A stretch of DNA of 58,211 bases from positions 1-58,211 of the forward strand of contig DLRL01000039.1 of the NCBI GenBank assembly GCA_002501085.1, in the 5' to 3' direction. The position numbers and the translations under genes are program-made. Each line of letters opens with the position of its first letter. The first letter of the stretch is position 1. The DNA comes from Gemmatimonadales bacterium UBA7889. GTDB taxonomy: Bacteria; Gemmatimonadota; Gemmatimonadetes; Longimicrobiales; Gaopeijiaceae. This document shows, piece by piece, positions 49,750 through 58,211 of the stretch. Under the pieces are notes generated by a model. It did not search any database. It saw only the letters and a program-made list of their open reading frames with translations, and was not told the origin of the DNA.

Positions 49750-52700
49750 TTATCTGCGTCGTCGCCTTGAGGGTAGTGTGATTGCATCACCAGGATGGGG
49801 TCGCACACCCTCTGAATCCAGCATCGTGTAGAAGGCTGGAAGGCGGTTCAAAATCAGTTCGTTAAGTTGCTCAAGTAGATTAGGCATTGCATCCCAAGCT
49901 TCATCCACCTGCCAAAGTTGATCAGATGTGGGCAGTGTGGAAGACGCCTGAATATCGGCAGCGATTCCAGCATTGCTTCTGACTGTTCCGAGTTCGCTCT
50001 GTATTGAAGAGAGATCATCTTCGAGTGCTTCAAGTTCAGTAGTTAAAGTTTCCGGTAACTCGTCATGTTCAGAGATAAGATCACTTGCTTCAGTGAGTTG
50101 GCCCGCCAAGCGTTCCATTGCCTCGGTCGCCTCGTAAATGGGCTTCGCTAGTGTATGCAGGCTCATTAGTGCTTCTTGGCGAGTCATTCGATTCGCGTCA
50201 GTCATGGGACGTCGGGGGTCTGCCTTAATCTCAACTGTGGTCGAGTAGCTTTGGGCCCGTACGTCCATCGTCACTGTGTATGTTCCCGGAAGTACGATGG
50301 GTCCCTGGGGCGGCCCTCCTCCGAAGCCACCGCCCCCTTCATTAGGTGCTTCATCCCTCTCGTAAGGTGCATCGTAACGCCAATCCCATACCACCTCATT
50401 GATCCCTGAAGAACTAGGCGTGGTCAGTGTTCGGATATGCTCCCCTCGGGCGTCTTCGATCGTAAGAGAAAATCCTTCTGAGTCAGGTTCTGATTCTTCG
50501 TTTTCCGATTCCTGGGCTACGGAATCTCTAGCTGGATCACCCTTTTCTTGGTCGTCACTCAGGTAGTAACGGATTAGTGCACCACGTGGAGGATTTGAAG
50601 CAGAGTATGTAGCTCCGTAGAACGGCCAATCTCCTTTTTGTGCCCACATCGTAACGGGCTTCTGGGGAAAGAGTTGCCCGGCCTCAACGAGTAGCTCTGC
50701 AGATAAATGCTCGAGCGGAGTGACATCAGCTAAGATCCACGCGCTCCGCCCATGCGTGCCAACGATAAGATCGTTTTCTCGCGGATGAATTGCGAGATCA
50801 TCAACGGGCACAACCGGCAGATTGCTCTTGATACGCGTCCAATGCTTACCCCGATCAATCGACATGTAGACGCCAATCTCATTGCCAAGGAAGAGGAGCT
50901 CCGGAGTGCGGTGGTGTTCAGTGATTACGTTGACCGACCAACCGTTTGGCAGGCCTGCCGCAATCGAACGCCAACTCTGTCCGTAGTCTTCTGTCACAAA
51001 CACATACGGGGCAAAGTCCCCATTCCGATGCCCGTCGAACGTGGCATAAGCACGCCCCTGGGCGTGGGCGGAAGGTGCGACACGACTCACGTATGTGCGT
51101 CCAGGAAGTCCTGGGATGTTATCTACTACGTTTTCCCATGTGGCTCCATCATCCACGGTTACTTGAACATTTCCATCGTCGGTACCCGCCCAAATTTCAC
51201 CGGAGGTTATCGGAGATTCATTAACAGTGGTGAGGTTACCGTATGTTGAAGTTCCATCATGGATGGACATCTGTGGTTCTGAACCGGGTACGTCCATGAT
51301 TCTTAGCGTGTCCCGGTCGATATTCTTGGTGAGATCTATCCCGCCGACCTCTTCCCACGTCATCCCTCGGTCACGTGAGCGCATGAGGTAGTTCGCCCCC
51401 AGGTATATGGTGGAGGGATCGTGCTTGGAAATCAGAAGAGGGGAATTCCAATTAAACCGGTATGCCTTGGTGGTATCACCATCTGCGCGCGGTCCAGTAA
51501 TTGGACGCATCGCGGTTTTCTCACCCGTTATTAGATCGTAGCGGTTCATATTACCGCCCTGAGACTCCGAGAAGACGATTGTAGAATCGGTCGGGTCAAC
51601 CACCGTCCAGAATCCGTCGCCGTATGCAGTCTCGTACCAATCCTGGTTACGGATGCCATGGAACGATCTGGTGTTGGATGGTCCACACCAGGGGTTGTTG
51701 TCTTGAAGTCCTCCGCAGACGTAATAGGGGTCACGCATGTCATAGGAGATGGTATAGAACTGGCCGAGCGGGATATTGTCGAACATCCGCCAGTGTCCAG
51801 TTCCATCCCATGACGCGGCCACGCCGCCATCGCTTCCTAGAATAAGATGATCAGGATCATTGGGGTTGATCCATAATGCGTGGTGATCGACATGGACTTG
51901 TGTAGCACCGTCGCTCCGAAATGATCGCCCGGCATCATCTGACACCATAAGTGAGCCCCCGAGCACATAGATGCGGTCAGAGTTACTCGGATCAATCCGC
52001 ACTTGGGAATAGTACATCGGCCGCGGGTTCGTGTTGGACATCTTCTCCCAGGTATCACCGCGGTCAAGGGAACGGAACAGGCCACTGCGTGCAGCTCCGC
52101 CGCCGCCGCCGCGTCCTCCACGACCCCCTCCCGCCCGGCGTGCATCAGCCTCAACCAGGGCGTACACCACATTACCGTCTTGTCGGAATACATCGATGCC
52201 GATCCGGCCCTTGTCTCCTTCAGGTAGTCCTTCAGTGAGTTCGATCCAGTTTTCTCCCGCATCCGTTGAACGATAAAGACCGCTTCCGGGTCCGCCTCCA
52301 TTGAACCCCCAGCCCGTTCGTCGTCGCTGGTACATAGCCGCGAAGATCGTGTTGGGGTCGCCCGGGTCCATGGCCATATCGATCGCACCGGTATGTTCAT
52401 CGATAAAAAGGATGTTCTCCCACGTCTGACCGCCGTCCTGAGTGCGGTAAACACCGCGCTCTTCGTTGGGTCCCCAGAGATCCCCCACTGCTGCGACGTA
52501 CACAACGTCAGGATTTCTGGGATGGATCAGAATTCGTGCGACGTGTTTGGTCTGATCTAGACCCATGTGCGTCCAGGTGTTGCCTGCATCAGTAGATTTG
52601 TAGACACCATCTCCCCATGGAGAAGACTGCCGGTTTTGCGGCTCACCCGTGCCGACCCAGATGAGGTTTGGATTCGCTTGGTGCACGGTGACGTCACCGA

Positions 52701-52974
52701 TCGATCCGTTTGGCTGTTCGTCGAATAGAGGTGTCCAGGAGGTCCCGTGGTTCACGGTCTTCCAGACTCCGCCAGAGGCAGTACCGACGTAGAACACCTG
52801 TGGCTTTGCTTCGACGACGGCAAGGTCGGCGATACGTCCACCCATGAGCGCCGGGCCTATCGATCGAAACTGCAGGTGTGATACAGCGGTTTCTAGATCG
52901 GTCTGTGCTCGAGTATCTGTGGCAGAGACAGCTCCGAGTACAGCAGTAAGAAGGAGGATGTGGATGACTTTCAT
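49750..52974 (-). CDS. VPS10/sortilin-type BNR-repeat propeller protein
   Basis: This very large exported protein (1074 residues) has the signal peptide KVIHILLLTAVLGAVSATDTRAQ. BNR/VPS10-type blades repeat the Asp-box pattern (KSTDAGNTWTHM, YRTQDGGQTWENI, YRSTDAGENWIEL). Two propellers occupy about 40-740. A C-terminal region (740-1074) has a linker (GSINEVVWDWRYDAPYE-like) and helical LTEASDLISEHDELPETLTT. An Arg/Gly stretch near 279-297 (ADARRAGGGRGGRGGGGGA) lies in a loop. Function is unknown; family members are surface-exposed and may bind peptides. The gene is just upstream of the SusCD2 block. Confidence 0.85.
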   Translation of the reverse strand: MKVIHILLLTAVLGAVSATDTRAQTDLETAVSHLQFRSIGPALMGGRIADLAVVEAKPQVFYVGTASGGVWKTVNHGTSWTPLFDEQPNGSIGDVTVHQANPNLIWVGTGEPQNRQSSPWGDGVYKSTDAGNTWTHMGLDQTKHVARILIHPRNPDVVYVAAVGDLWGPNEERGVYRTQDGGQTWENILFIDEHTGAIDMAMDPGDPNTIFAAMYQRRRTGWGFNGGGPGSGLYRSTDAGENWIELTEGLPEGDKGRIGIDVFRQDGNVVYALVEADARRAGGGRGGRGGGGGAARSGLFRSLDRGDTWEKMSNTNPRPMYYSQVRIDPSNSDRIYVLGGSLMVSDDAGRSFRSDGATQVHVDHHALWINPNDPDHLILGSDGGVAASWDGTGHWRMFDNIPLGQFYTISYDMRDPYYVCGGLQDNNPWCGPSNTRSFHGIRNQDWYETAYGDGFWTVVDPTDSTIVFSESQGGNMNRYDLITGEKTAMRPITGPRADGDTTKAYRFNWNSPLLISKHDPSTIYLGANYLMRSRDRGMTWEEVGGIDLTKNIDRDTLRIMDVPGSEPQMSIHDGTSTYGNLTTVNESPITSGEIWAGTDDGNVQVTVDDGATWENVVDNIPGLPGRTYVSRVAPSAHAQGRAYATFDGHRNGDFAPYVFVTEDYGQSWRSIAAGLPNGWSVNVITEHHRTPELLFLGNEIGVYMSIDRGKHWTRIKSNLPVVPVDDLAIHPRENDLIVGTHGRSAWILADVTPLEHLSAELLVEAGQLFPQKPVTMWAQKGDWPFYGATYSASNPPRGALIRYYLSDDQEKGDPARDSVAQESENEESEPDSEGFSLTIEDARGEHIRTLTTPSSSGINEVVWDWRYDAPYERDEAPNEGGGGFGGGPPQGPIVLPGTYTVTMDVRAQSYSTTVEIKADPRRPMTDANRMTRQEALMSLHTLAKPIYEATEAMERLAGQLTEASDLISEHDELPETLTTELEALEDDLSSIQSELGTVRSNAGIAADIQASSTLPTSDQLWQVDEAWDAMPNLLEQLNELILNRLPAFYTMLDSEGVRPHPGDAITLPSRRRRR

Positions 52975-53148
52975 GGTGGCGCCTCGTGATGCAATCGTCT
53001 AAGTGATTCCAGTCAGGGCGTTCAACATATTCCTGAGCCCTGATACCGCGATAAGGGGGCATATCGGTAATCCGGATGAGCCCTGCCTTCCTTAGGCAAA
53101 CATCTTACGCTCAACTCACCGAGCGCAAGGAGCACTTTCTATGCTGCT

Positions 53149-53547
53149 CTAGCCGCCAGTGATCTGGACGGTGACTTCCTGGGAGAGTGCCCCTGTGTTG
53201 TCGTATGCCGTACCCGTTGCTACATACGACCCGGCCGCGGCATATGCGTGTTTCAGCAAACCGGTCATATCCACGGCCCCGGCGCCGAGCGACGGGACCG
53301 AGCCGGTTTCTCCATCCCCGTAGTCCAACTGGATGGTTGATAGATCAGTACCTGTTGCTTCATACCGAAAGGTGATCGAGTCGCCTACCAAAGCTGTGGC
53401 TGGCTCGACGGTGAGCGTCAGCGTGAGCGGCCTCACGCCTGTGATGCTGTTGTCGAGGCATCCCGCGGTGACTAAAACAACCGCTGCGAGTACCCAGATC
53501 GGTGCCCACCGTGGGGGAATTGCGTGATTGAACTGGTCCTTATTCAC
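53149..53547 (-). CDS. PKD-like domain lipoprotein
   Basis: A lipobox (VVLVTAGC) follows a short signal, then one PKD-type beta-sandwich: VGDSITFRYEATGTD, IQLDYGDGETG (PKD core WDFGDG-like), TGLLKHAYAAAGSYVATGTAYD. I chose GTG 53547 with GGAG 6 bases upstream; the longer frame to 53565 would run towards the terminator. It lies downstream of SusD2, with an intrinsic terminator between, so its expression may depend on read-through. A role in substrate capture is possible but unproved. Confidence 0.65.
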   Translation of the reverse strand: MNKDQFNHAIPPRWAPIWVLAAVVLVTAGCLDNSITGVRPLTLTLTVEPATALVGDSITFRYEATGTDLSTIQLDYGDGETGSVPSLGAGAVDMTGLLKHAYAAAGSYVATGTAYDNTGALSQEVTVQITGG

Positions 53548-53571
53548 AGCGACTCCAAAGAGCAAAGGAAA

Positions 53572-53599
53572 CCGCCCCCTGCCGGAGAGCAGGGGGCGG
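53572..53599 (-). terminator. Intrinsic terminator after SusD2
   Basis: On the minus strand CCGCCCCCTGC pairs with GCAGGGGGCGG (11 perfect pairs) around a 6-base loop and is followed by TTTCCTTTG. It lies 33 bases downstream of SusD2 and just before the PKD-like gene. Confidence 0.75.
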
Positions 53600-53632
53600 C
53601 GATGCTACATACCCTCATTTACCTAATTGTGA

Positions 53633-55072
53633 TCAACCGACCTCTTCGAGGTTCGTGTTCAAGGACCGCTCGCTGTTCGGGATATCGTAGCAGAGCTGAC
53701 GCCCGGTGTACCCGCTAATGCCGGATTGTGCTGCATCCAGGCCGCGCGGCCACGTGCTGAAGAGTGCGGAGAGCGCCTCGAAGTTCGGTAGCTCGAGGTC
53801 ACCAGGAGTGCTGTTCTGGGCCCAGCGTTTGTGGTCGGGCATGGTGCGGGCTTCGTAGAAGAGCTCGATCGCGCGCTCACGCTTGAGACGCGTCCAAGCT
53901 TCCGTGGCGTCCGCCGCGGTCACCGCGGCCACCGGCTGACCAGCCGCCACATGTGTCGTGGCATCCGTGGTGTAGGTCGCTCGCAGGGCGTTGATAATCG
54001 TCATAGCGCCCTCCCAATCACCCCCGGCGAGCTTAGCCTCAGCCTCGATGAGGCGCATCTCGCCTCCACCGGCGAGGCGGATGGGAGAGCTTACACCCGC
54101 GTACTTAGTCTGGATCTGACGGTAAACCTGACCGTACCCGTCGAGTGAGCCAGCCGCCCACGGGAGGTGGTCCGCCTCCCATTTAATGCGGGGATCTCCC
54201 GAGGTCTCGTAGTAACCAGTGCCCGCGAGTGGGAAGCCGAAGCCCCCGGTCTCGGTGTGCGGTTGGGCCTGAGTGAGATCCGGCTGGTTGCCGTAGTACG
54301 TGCCCCACATCGAGTAGGACCCGTACGGAATGCCTGCCATCGCATAGTACAGCGAGTTACGCGTGCTTGCGTTGTCCCCATCTGTGACCGCATTAAACAC
54401 GAAGCTGGTGGGGACCGCAGCTGCGTCTGACGCTGCGTTGGACCAGGTCGCCTTCCCGTACGTCGCGAGGTAGGCACGAACCTGTGCACGGCCTGCCTGT
54501 GCAGCCGTCTTGAGAGTGGCGTCCGCCGCGCTGCTCATTGCAGCTGAGAACTGACCCTCAGCTCGCGTTAGGTAGTCGGTCGCGTCAAACGCCGGTCCGC
54601 CATCGATTACACCCTGACACCAGTGCTCACCGAGAACGCGGTTCGAGAACCCAGCCCAGATGTTAGCTTGCGCAACGAGATCGCCACTGACCCCCCCCGC
54701 TTCCGCGAAGAGATCGATTGCTTTCTCGCCGATGAAGCGTGCCGTCTGAAGCGTCGAGAACACGCTTCCTGTACCTGGATCGAGATGACCGGCCTGCTGC
54801 GTCGGGCTGTGGCCGTGTGATCCAATCTGGCCGCCCGGCATCAGCTCACGGGCTACGAGCGCGCCCGATCGCGCGATCGAACTACCACCCACGAGTGCCA
54901 CGACCAACTGGCGCTGCGAGCCGTTCACTAGTCCCTCACGTGACTCTTCCTCGACGAGGAACTTGTCTTGGATCGGTCCGGGGTTCACCACATCGCACGC
55001 TCCAGTGAATGCCACTAGAGCCGTGAGAGCGACGCCCATCGCGAATCTCTTATTCATTATTTTCGCTTTCAT
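53633..55072 (-). CDS. SusD/RagB-type lipoprotein (SusD2)
   Basis: Lipobox (ALVAFTGAC, then DVVNPGPIQ) and TPR-like helices mark a SusD protein. Seen are VNGSQRQLVVALVGGSS, EGQFSAAMSSAADATLKT, GGGEMRLIEAEAKLAGGDWEGA and RLKRERAIELFYEARTMPD near the C-terminus, where the family has KHERRxEF. It follows SusC2 by 11 bases; AAGGAG lies 7 bases upstream of the start. This copy is shorter in its lid helices than SusD1. The gene is in the GC-rich part of the window. Confidence 0.9.
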   Translation of the reverse strand: MKAKIMNKRFAMGVALTALVAFTGACDVVNPGPIQDKFLVEEESREGLVNGSQRQLVVALVGGSSIARSGALVARELMPGGQIGSHGHSPTQQAGHLDPGTGSVFSTLQTARFIGEKAIDLFAEAGGVSGDLVAQANIWAGFSNRVLGEHWCQGVIDGGPAFDATDYLTRAEGQFSAAMSSAADATLKTAAQAGRAQVRAYLATYGKATWSNAASDAAAVPTSFVFNAVTDGDNASTRNSLYYAMAGIPYGSYSMWGTYYGNQPDLTQAQPHTETGGFGFPLAGTGYYETSGDPRIKWEADHLPWAAGSLDGYGQVYRQIQTKYAGVSSPIRLAGGGEMRLIEAEAKLAGGDWEGAMTIINALRATYTTDATTHVAAGQPVAAVTAADATEAWTRLKRERAIELFYEARTMPDHKRWAQNSTPGDLELPNFEALSALFSTWPRGLDAAQSGISGYTGRQLCYDIPNSERSLNTNLEEVG

Positions 55073-55083
55073 TGTCGCTCTCC

Positions 55084-58020
55084 TTAGAACGTGACCCGGA
55101 GGGAAATACGGAACGAGATCGGTGGGGGCACCGTCTCCTCGAAATTGAATGCTTGTTGCGGGCCACCACCTGGGTCCGCGCTTGTCTCTGGATCCATGAA
55201 GGGCATCTCCTTCATCCAGAGGTATGAGTTGTTGAGCGCGATCGTCAGCGTCGAAGTGTTGAACCGTTCCGGGAACAGGAAGTTCATCGGGATACTCGCT
55301 GACGCACTACGCAGCTTGAAGAATGAGGCATCCCAAACGTAGCCCTCGGAATCGGCTCGGTTGCAGCGCGCATACCAGATTGCCGGGATGTCCGGCTTCA
55401 GTTCATTCGAGGTCCCTGGAGTGACATAGTAGGGGTAGCAGAGTGGCGATCTTACGCTACGACCGATCGCGAACACCTGCTCGTTCATGTAGAAGTTGCC
55501 CTTGTATTCGCCGCGGGCGGAAAGAGAAATGCCCCCGGGTACCCGGACCGTGATTGAAGGGTTGATAAACGTTGTAGGCAGGTTGGAGCCGTAGAAGTAC
55601 TGACTCGCGCTCGTTCCTTGTCCTTGGTAGCACGGCATCGACGGTTCGCAGAATATCACGTCGCTGTTCGAATTCGCTATCGCGGTGGGGTTAGAGATTA
55701 ACTCGTTCGTAACCGGGCGGATCGGATAACCGACCTTGCGGTAGCTGTTCTCCAGGCTTGGGTCGTTCAGCTCAAGAATCTCGGACTCGTTTTCAGTGTA
55801 GCTCAAGCCCAGGTCGACGATCCATTCACCCATCTGCAGGACAGTGGCATTGAGCTCTGCTTCCAGGCCCTTGTTCCCCAATTTCCCGATGTTGGTGAGC
55901 CGGCTGCTCGAGAAGCCGCTGGAAGGAAGCTGCGGGATCCCGAAGAGTGCGTCGTCCGTGACTTGGTCGTAGTACGTAAACCCGAGGGAAACACGGTTAT
56001 CGAAGAACGAGGCATCAAAGCCTCCCTCGATCTCCGTGGTGACCTCCGGACCGATGTCGGGGTTACCGACGTTCGCCGGTACGAAGGCTGGGATACCGGC
56101 TAGCCCCTGCGGGGACCACGTGCGGACCTTGTCGAACGGTCCCGGTGCGCGACCAGACCGACCGTATGCGAAGCGCAACTTCATCTCACCGATGTCGGGG
56201 TAGAAGGACTCATCTGAAAGAATCCAAGAAAAACTGGCCTTCGGATACGCTGCGAGCCCGAAGCCTTCACCGAAGGTGCTGTTACCGTCGATACGCACTC
56301 CGGTTGTGAGGAAGTACTTGTCTGCGATGTCGAAGACATTCTGGAAGAAGAAGCCTGAATTCCAAATCTTCGTGCGGTTCTCAAATGAAATCGTCGCGGC
56401 CGCCGAGTTGAGCGTCGGATCCGCGGCGCCGGGGAAGTTCTCCCCGAAGCCCTCGACGGAGCGCACGTCGTCGCCGACCGCCTGGCCGCCCCACGAGATG
56501 TTGGCAGTGAGCTGGTCCATGATATCAAGCGAGTACGATCCGACGTAGTCCAGTGAAAGCACGCGGTTCTGGAATGTGTTGTTAAGGAGCTTGCCCTCCG
56601 GTGTCTGCATCCAACCGAACGGTCGGAGATTCCGGTGTTCGCGCGCCCCCCAGTCGTAGCCGACGACGAAGCGGTTCGTGAGGTTGGCGATCGGGGAGTA
56701 CGTCACCGTTATGCCTGTCGTGAAGCGCTCGACGTCCTCAGCGATCTTCTGATCCATGAGTTCATCGAGAGCAGCTGGGTCACCCGTGCCGAAGTAGTTC
56801 CGCTCCTGGCGGAACGCGTTCAGCGTGATGCCCTGGGCGTTGTTCTGTCCGCCGGTGTGGGTTTGGGCGGTGTTTGAGTACATCGTGTTCCACTGGATAT
56901 TCAGGTTGGCCGCCGGAGAGAAGGTGAGGTTCGCGCGGGTCGTGTACGCCTTCTCGGTATCGTTCGTCTGGTAGCCCTGCTGGTCTCCGAACGATCCGGA
57001 GACAAAATAGTTAACGTCTGACGTGCCCCCACGGACGGAGAGCAAGTAGCCTTGGTTGTAGGCCTGGTTCGCATAATCACCGCACTTAAGGGGACCGGTG
57101 CAAAGCCAGTGCTCCATGAAGTTGTACGAGACGTCAGTCTCTCCTTGGTAGGAAGGACCGGAGTCGTCGACGCCGAATGCGCGGGCCCACTGGGTCCCTG
57201 TCGTGACCTCTGCGGTCCACGTGGGCGCACCCTCTCTGCCTTGTTTCGTGAAGATCTGGATCACGCCGCCCGAGGCTTCGGTGCCGTAGAGTGTGGTAGC
57301 TGCCGAGCCCTTGATGATCTCGATCCGTTCGATGTCACTGGGGTTGATTTGGTCGAGTGGACTGACCGCGATGTTGCCACTCCGGCCGCCGCGACGGTCG
57401 GGCGGGTTCGCGTCCGGAAACGGCCTGCTCCTGATGCGTACGCCGTCCACGTAGATCATCGGGTGATCGTTGAGCGCCGCGCTGTTAACACCACGGAGTC
57501 GGATGATCTTAGATTGGCCGACCGCACCACCGCCGTATAGTTCGAGGCCCGGTGCAACTCCTTGGAGCATATCGGTAATGCTCAGGGGTGCGTCCGGTAC
57601 GTCGACGGCATTGAGCTGAGACACAACGTTCCCAATCTCACGCCGTCTGGATGCCCCGGCTGTACCAGTGACGATGATCTCATCTAGGCCGAGTGCCACC
57701 GAAGCCATCGTGAAATCCGCCTGGAGCGTCTGGCCCGCAGCGACCGTGATCTGTTGCGTCACGGCCCCGAGACCAATGCGTTCTCCGGTAAGTTCATATG
57801 TGCCTGGCGCCACGTTGAGCAGGATATAGCGACCGTCCTGTCGTGTGAGTGAGCCGAGCCCGGTGCCAGGTATATAAACCTGGACCTCACTGAGAGGTGC
57901 TCCCGACTGGCCGTCGGTCACCTGACCAACAATCTGGCCGGTTTGCGCTTGGGCAGGTACGACAAGTAACGCCGGTAAAGCGACCAGTGCCACACCGGTG
58001 AGGAACTTAGTAATACTCAT
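55084..58020 (-). CDS. SusC/RagA-type TonB-dependent transporter (SusC2)
   Basis: This 978-residue transporter has the same plan as SusC1: signal peptide, regulatory domain (VTDGQSGAPLSEVQVYIPG, GRYILLNVAPGTYELTG), plug (LDEIIVTGTAGASRRREIG, DHPMIYVDGVRIRSRP) and AATTLYGTEASGGVIQIFTK. The barrel ends with FRISLRVTF, a C-terminal Phe. SusC1 and SusC2 share plug motifs and barrel landmarks, so they are related but diverged. About 190 bases remain upstream to the window edge, presumably holding the promoter. The sequence is more GC-rich than that of SusC1. Confidence 0.93.
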   Translation of the reverse strand: MSITKFLTGVALVALPALLVVPAQAQTGQIVGQVTDGQSGAPLSEVQVYIPGTGLGSLTRQDGRYILLNVAPGTYELTGERIGLGAVTQQITVAAGQTLQADFTMASVALGLDEIIVTGTAGASRRREIGNVVSQLNAVDVPDAPLSITDMLQGVAPGLELYGGGAVGQSKIIRLRGVNSAALNDHPMIYVDGVRIRSRPFPDANPPDRRGGRSGNIAVSPLDQINPSDIERIEIIKGSAATTLYGTEASGGVIQIFTKQGREGAPTWTAEVTTGTQWARAFGVDDSGPSYQGETDVSYNFMEHWLCTGPLKCGDYANQAYNQGYLLSVRGGTSDVNYFVSGSFGDQQGYQTNDTEKAYTTRANLTFSPAANLNIQWNTMYSNTAQTHTGGQNNAQGITLNAFRQERNYFGTGDPAALDELMDQKIAEDVERFTTGITVTYSPIANLTNRFVVGYDWGAREHRNLRPFGWMQTPEGKLLNNTFQNRVLSLDYVGSYSLDIMDQLTANISWGGQAVGDDVRSVEGFGENFPGAADPTLNSAAATISFENRTKIWNSGFFFQNVFDIADKYFLTTGVRIDGNSTFGEGFGLAAYPKASFSWILSDESFYPDIGEMKLRFAYGRSGRAPGPFDKVRTWSPQGLAGIPAFVPANVGNPDIGPEVTTEIEGGFDASFFDNRVSLGFTYYDQVTDDALFGIPQLPSSGFSSSRLTNIGKLGNKGLEAELNATVLQMGEWIVDLGLSYTENESEILELNDPSLENSYRKVGYPIRPVTNELISNPTAIANSNSDVIFCEPSMPCYQGQGTSASQYFYGSNLPTTFINPSITVRVPGGISLSARGEYKGNFYMNEQVFAIGRSVRSPLCYPYYVTPGTSNELKPDIPAIWYARCNRADSEGYVWDASFFKLRSASASIPMNFLFPERFNTSTLTIALNNSYLWMKEMPFMDPETSADPGGGPQQAFNFEETVPPPISFRISLRVTF

Positions 58021-58211
58021 GGAGACTCATCCTTAAATTATGGAGTAACGCAGTCCGCACTCAGTCGAGACATCACCGCGGGAACAAGCCGATCGGATAG
58101 ACACGTGCACTGATCTGATGATCGAACCCAGGAAAAGCCTATCCGAAAATGTTTTTCGTTGCCCACAAAACATCTAACGACTGGCCAAAGGATACTCATG
58201 GCGTTTTCTGG

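Noticed and set aside
53013..53043. TCAGGGC/GCCCTGA inverted repeat upstream of the VPS10-like gene
   Set aside because: Seven pairs around a 17-base loop is likely by chance in this composition, and no regulator or repeat elsewhere supports it.

Overview
The window reads as a chromosomal stretch of a free-living or particle-associated Gram-negative heterotroph, most likely a marine Gemmatimonadota-type bacterium. This is an inference from gene content: two SusC/SusD pairs, a VPS10/sortilin-type propeller, a DUF5117/DUF4953 metalloprotease, many exported beta-propellers, PQQ dehydrogenases and tandem amidohydrolases. Shine-Dalgarno-like sites (for example at SusC1 and SusD2) and GTG/TTG starts argue against typical Bacteroidota, which rarely use Shine-Dalgarno sequences. 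No rRNA, tRNA, CRISPR array, insertion sequence, integrase or phage gene was found. Most genes encode exported proteins with a signal peptide, lipobox or Tat-like signal. Many belong to enzyme families that are normally cytosolic (RidA, creatininase, fumarylacetoacetase, SAM methyltransferase, epoxide hydrolase).

Layout. 0-5 kb: a partial exported triple-RidA protein (minus) diverges from a creatininase-family enzyme. A decayed RidA fragment lies past the creatininase, followed by a small outer-membrane-type protein with a palindromic operator candidate, an aldo/keto reductase with a Tat-like signal, and a DUF305 lipoprotein. 5-11 kb: LVIVD-repeat lipoprotein, DCC-type thiol protein, PQQ glucose/sorbosone dehydrogenase, TSUP permease, a small conserved-looking protein, a lone infA, and a 51-residue single-pass membrane ORF. 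11-16.7 kb: a PQQ alcohol dehydrogenase plus dihaem cytochrome c operon, a decayed monohaem cytochrome fused to a cupin tail, an exported-looking methyltransferase and a secreted esterase. 17-27 kb: a PLP aminotransferase, DUF4953 metalloprotease, M20 peptidase, beta-lactamase-like serine hydrolase, and two unrecognised genes. 27-31.5 kb: a double-domain amidohydrolase with a dead second metal site, a TolB-like propeller, and a small lipoprotein.

31.5-41 kb: SusC1/SusD1 with a candidate sigma70-like promoter and a strong hairpin after SusD1, an NHL-repeat lipoprotein, an altered M24 protein and a D-aminoacylase-type enzyme. 41-49.7 kb: a lipoprotein FAH-family enzyme, a secreted beta-rich protein, a cytochrome c/Cu type II monooxygenase-like protein divergent from a Rieske protein, PQQ dehydrogenase and epoxide hydrolase, then an alpha/beta hydrolase. 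49.7-58 kb: the VPS10-like propeller, then SusC2/SusD2 and a PKD-type lipoprotein, in visibly more GC-rich sequence.

Together the genes suggest uptake of oligomeric, probably peptide-like or modified amino-acid substrates through SusCD systems. Exported peptidases, deacylases and amidohydrolases would process them, and periplasmic quinoprotein, cytochrome and Rieske redox modules would oxidise alcohols or hydrophobic compounds. No polysaccharide hydrolase or polysaccharide lyase is visible beside either SusCD pair. The substrate assignments are inference.
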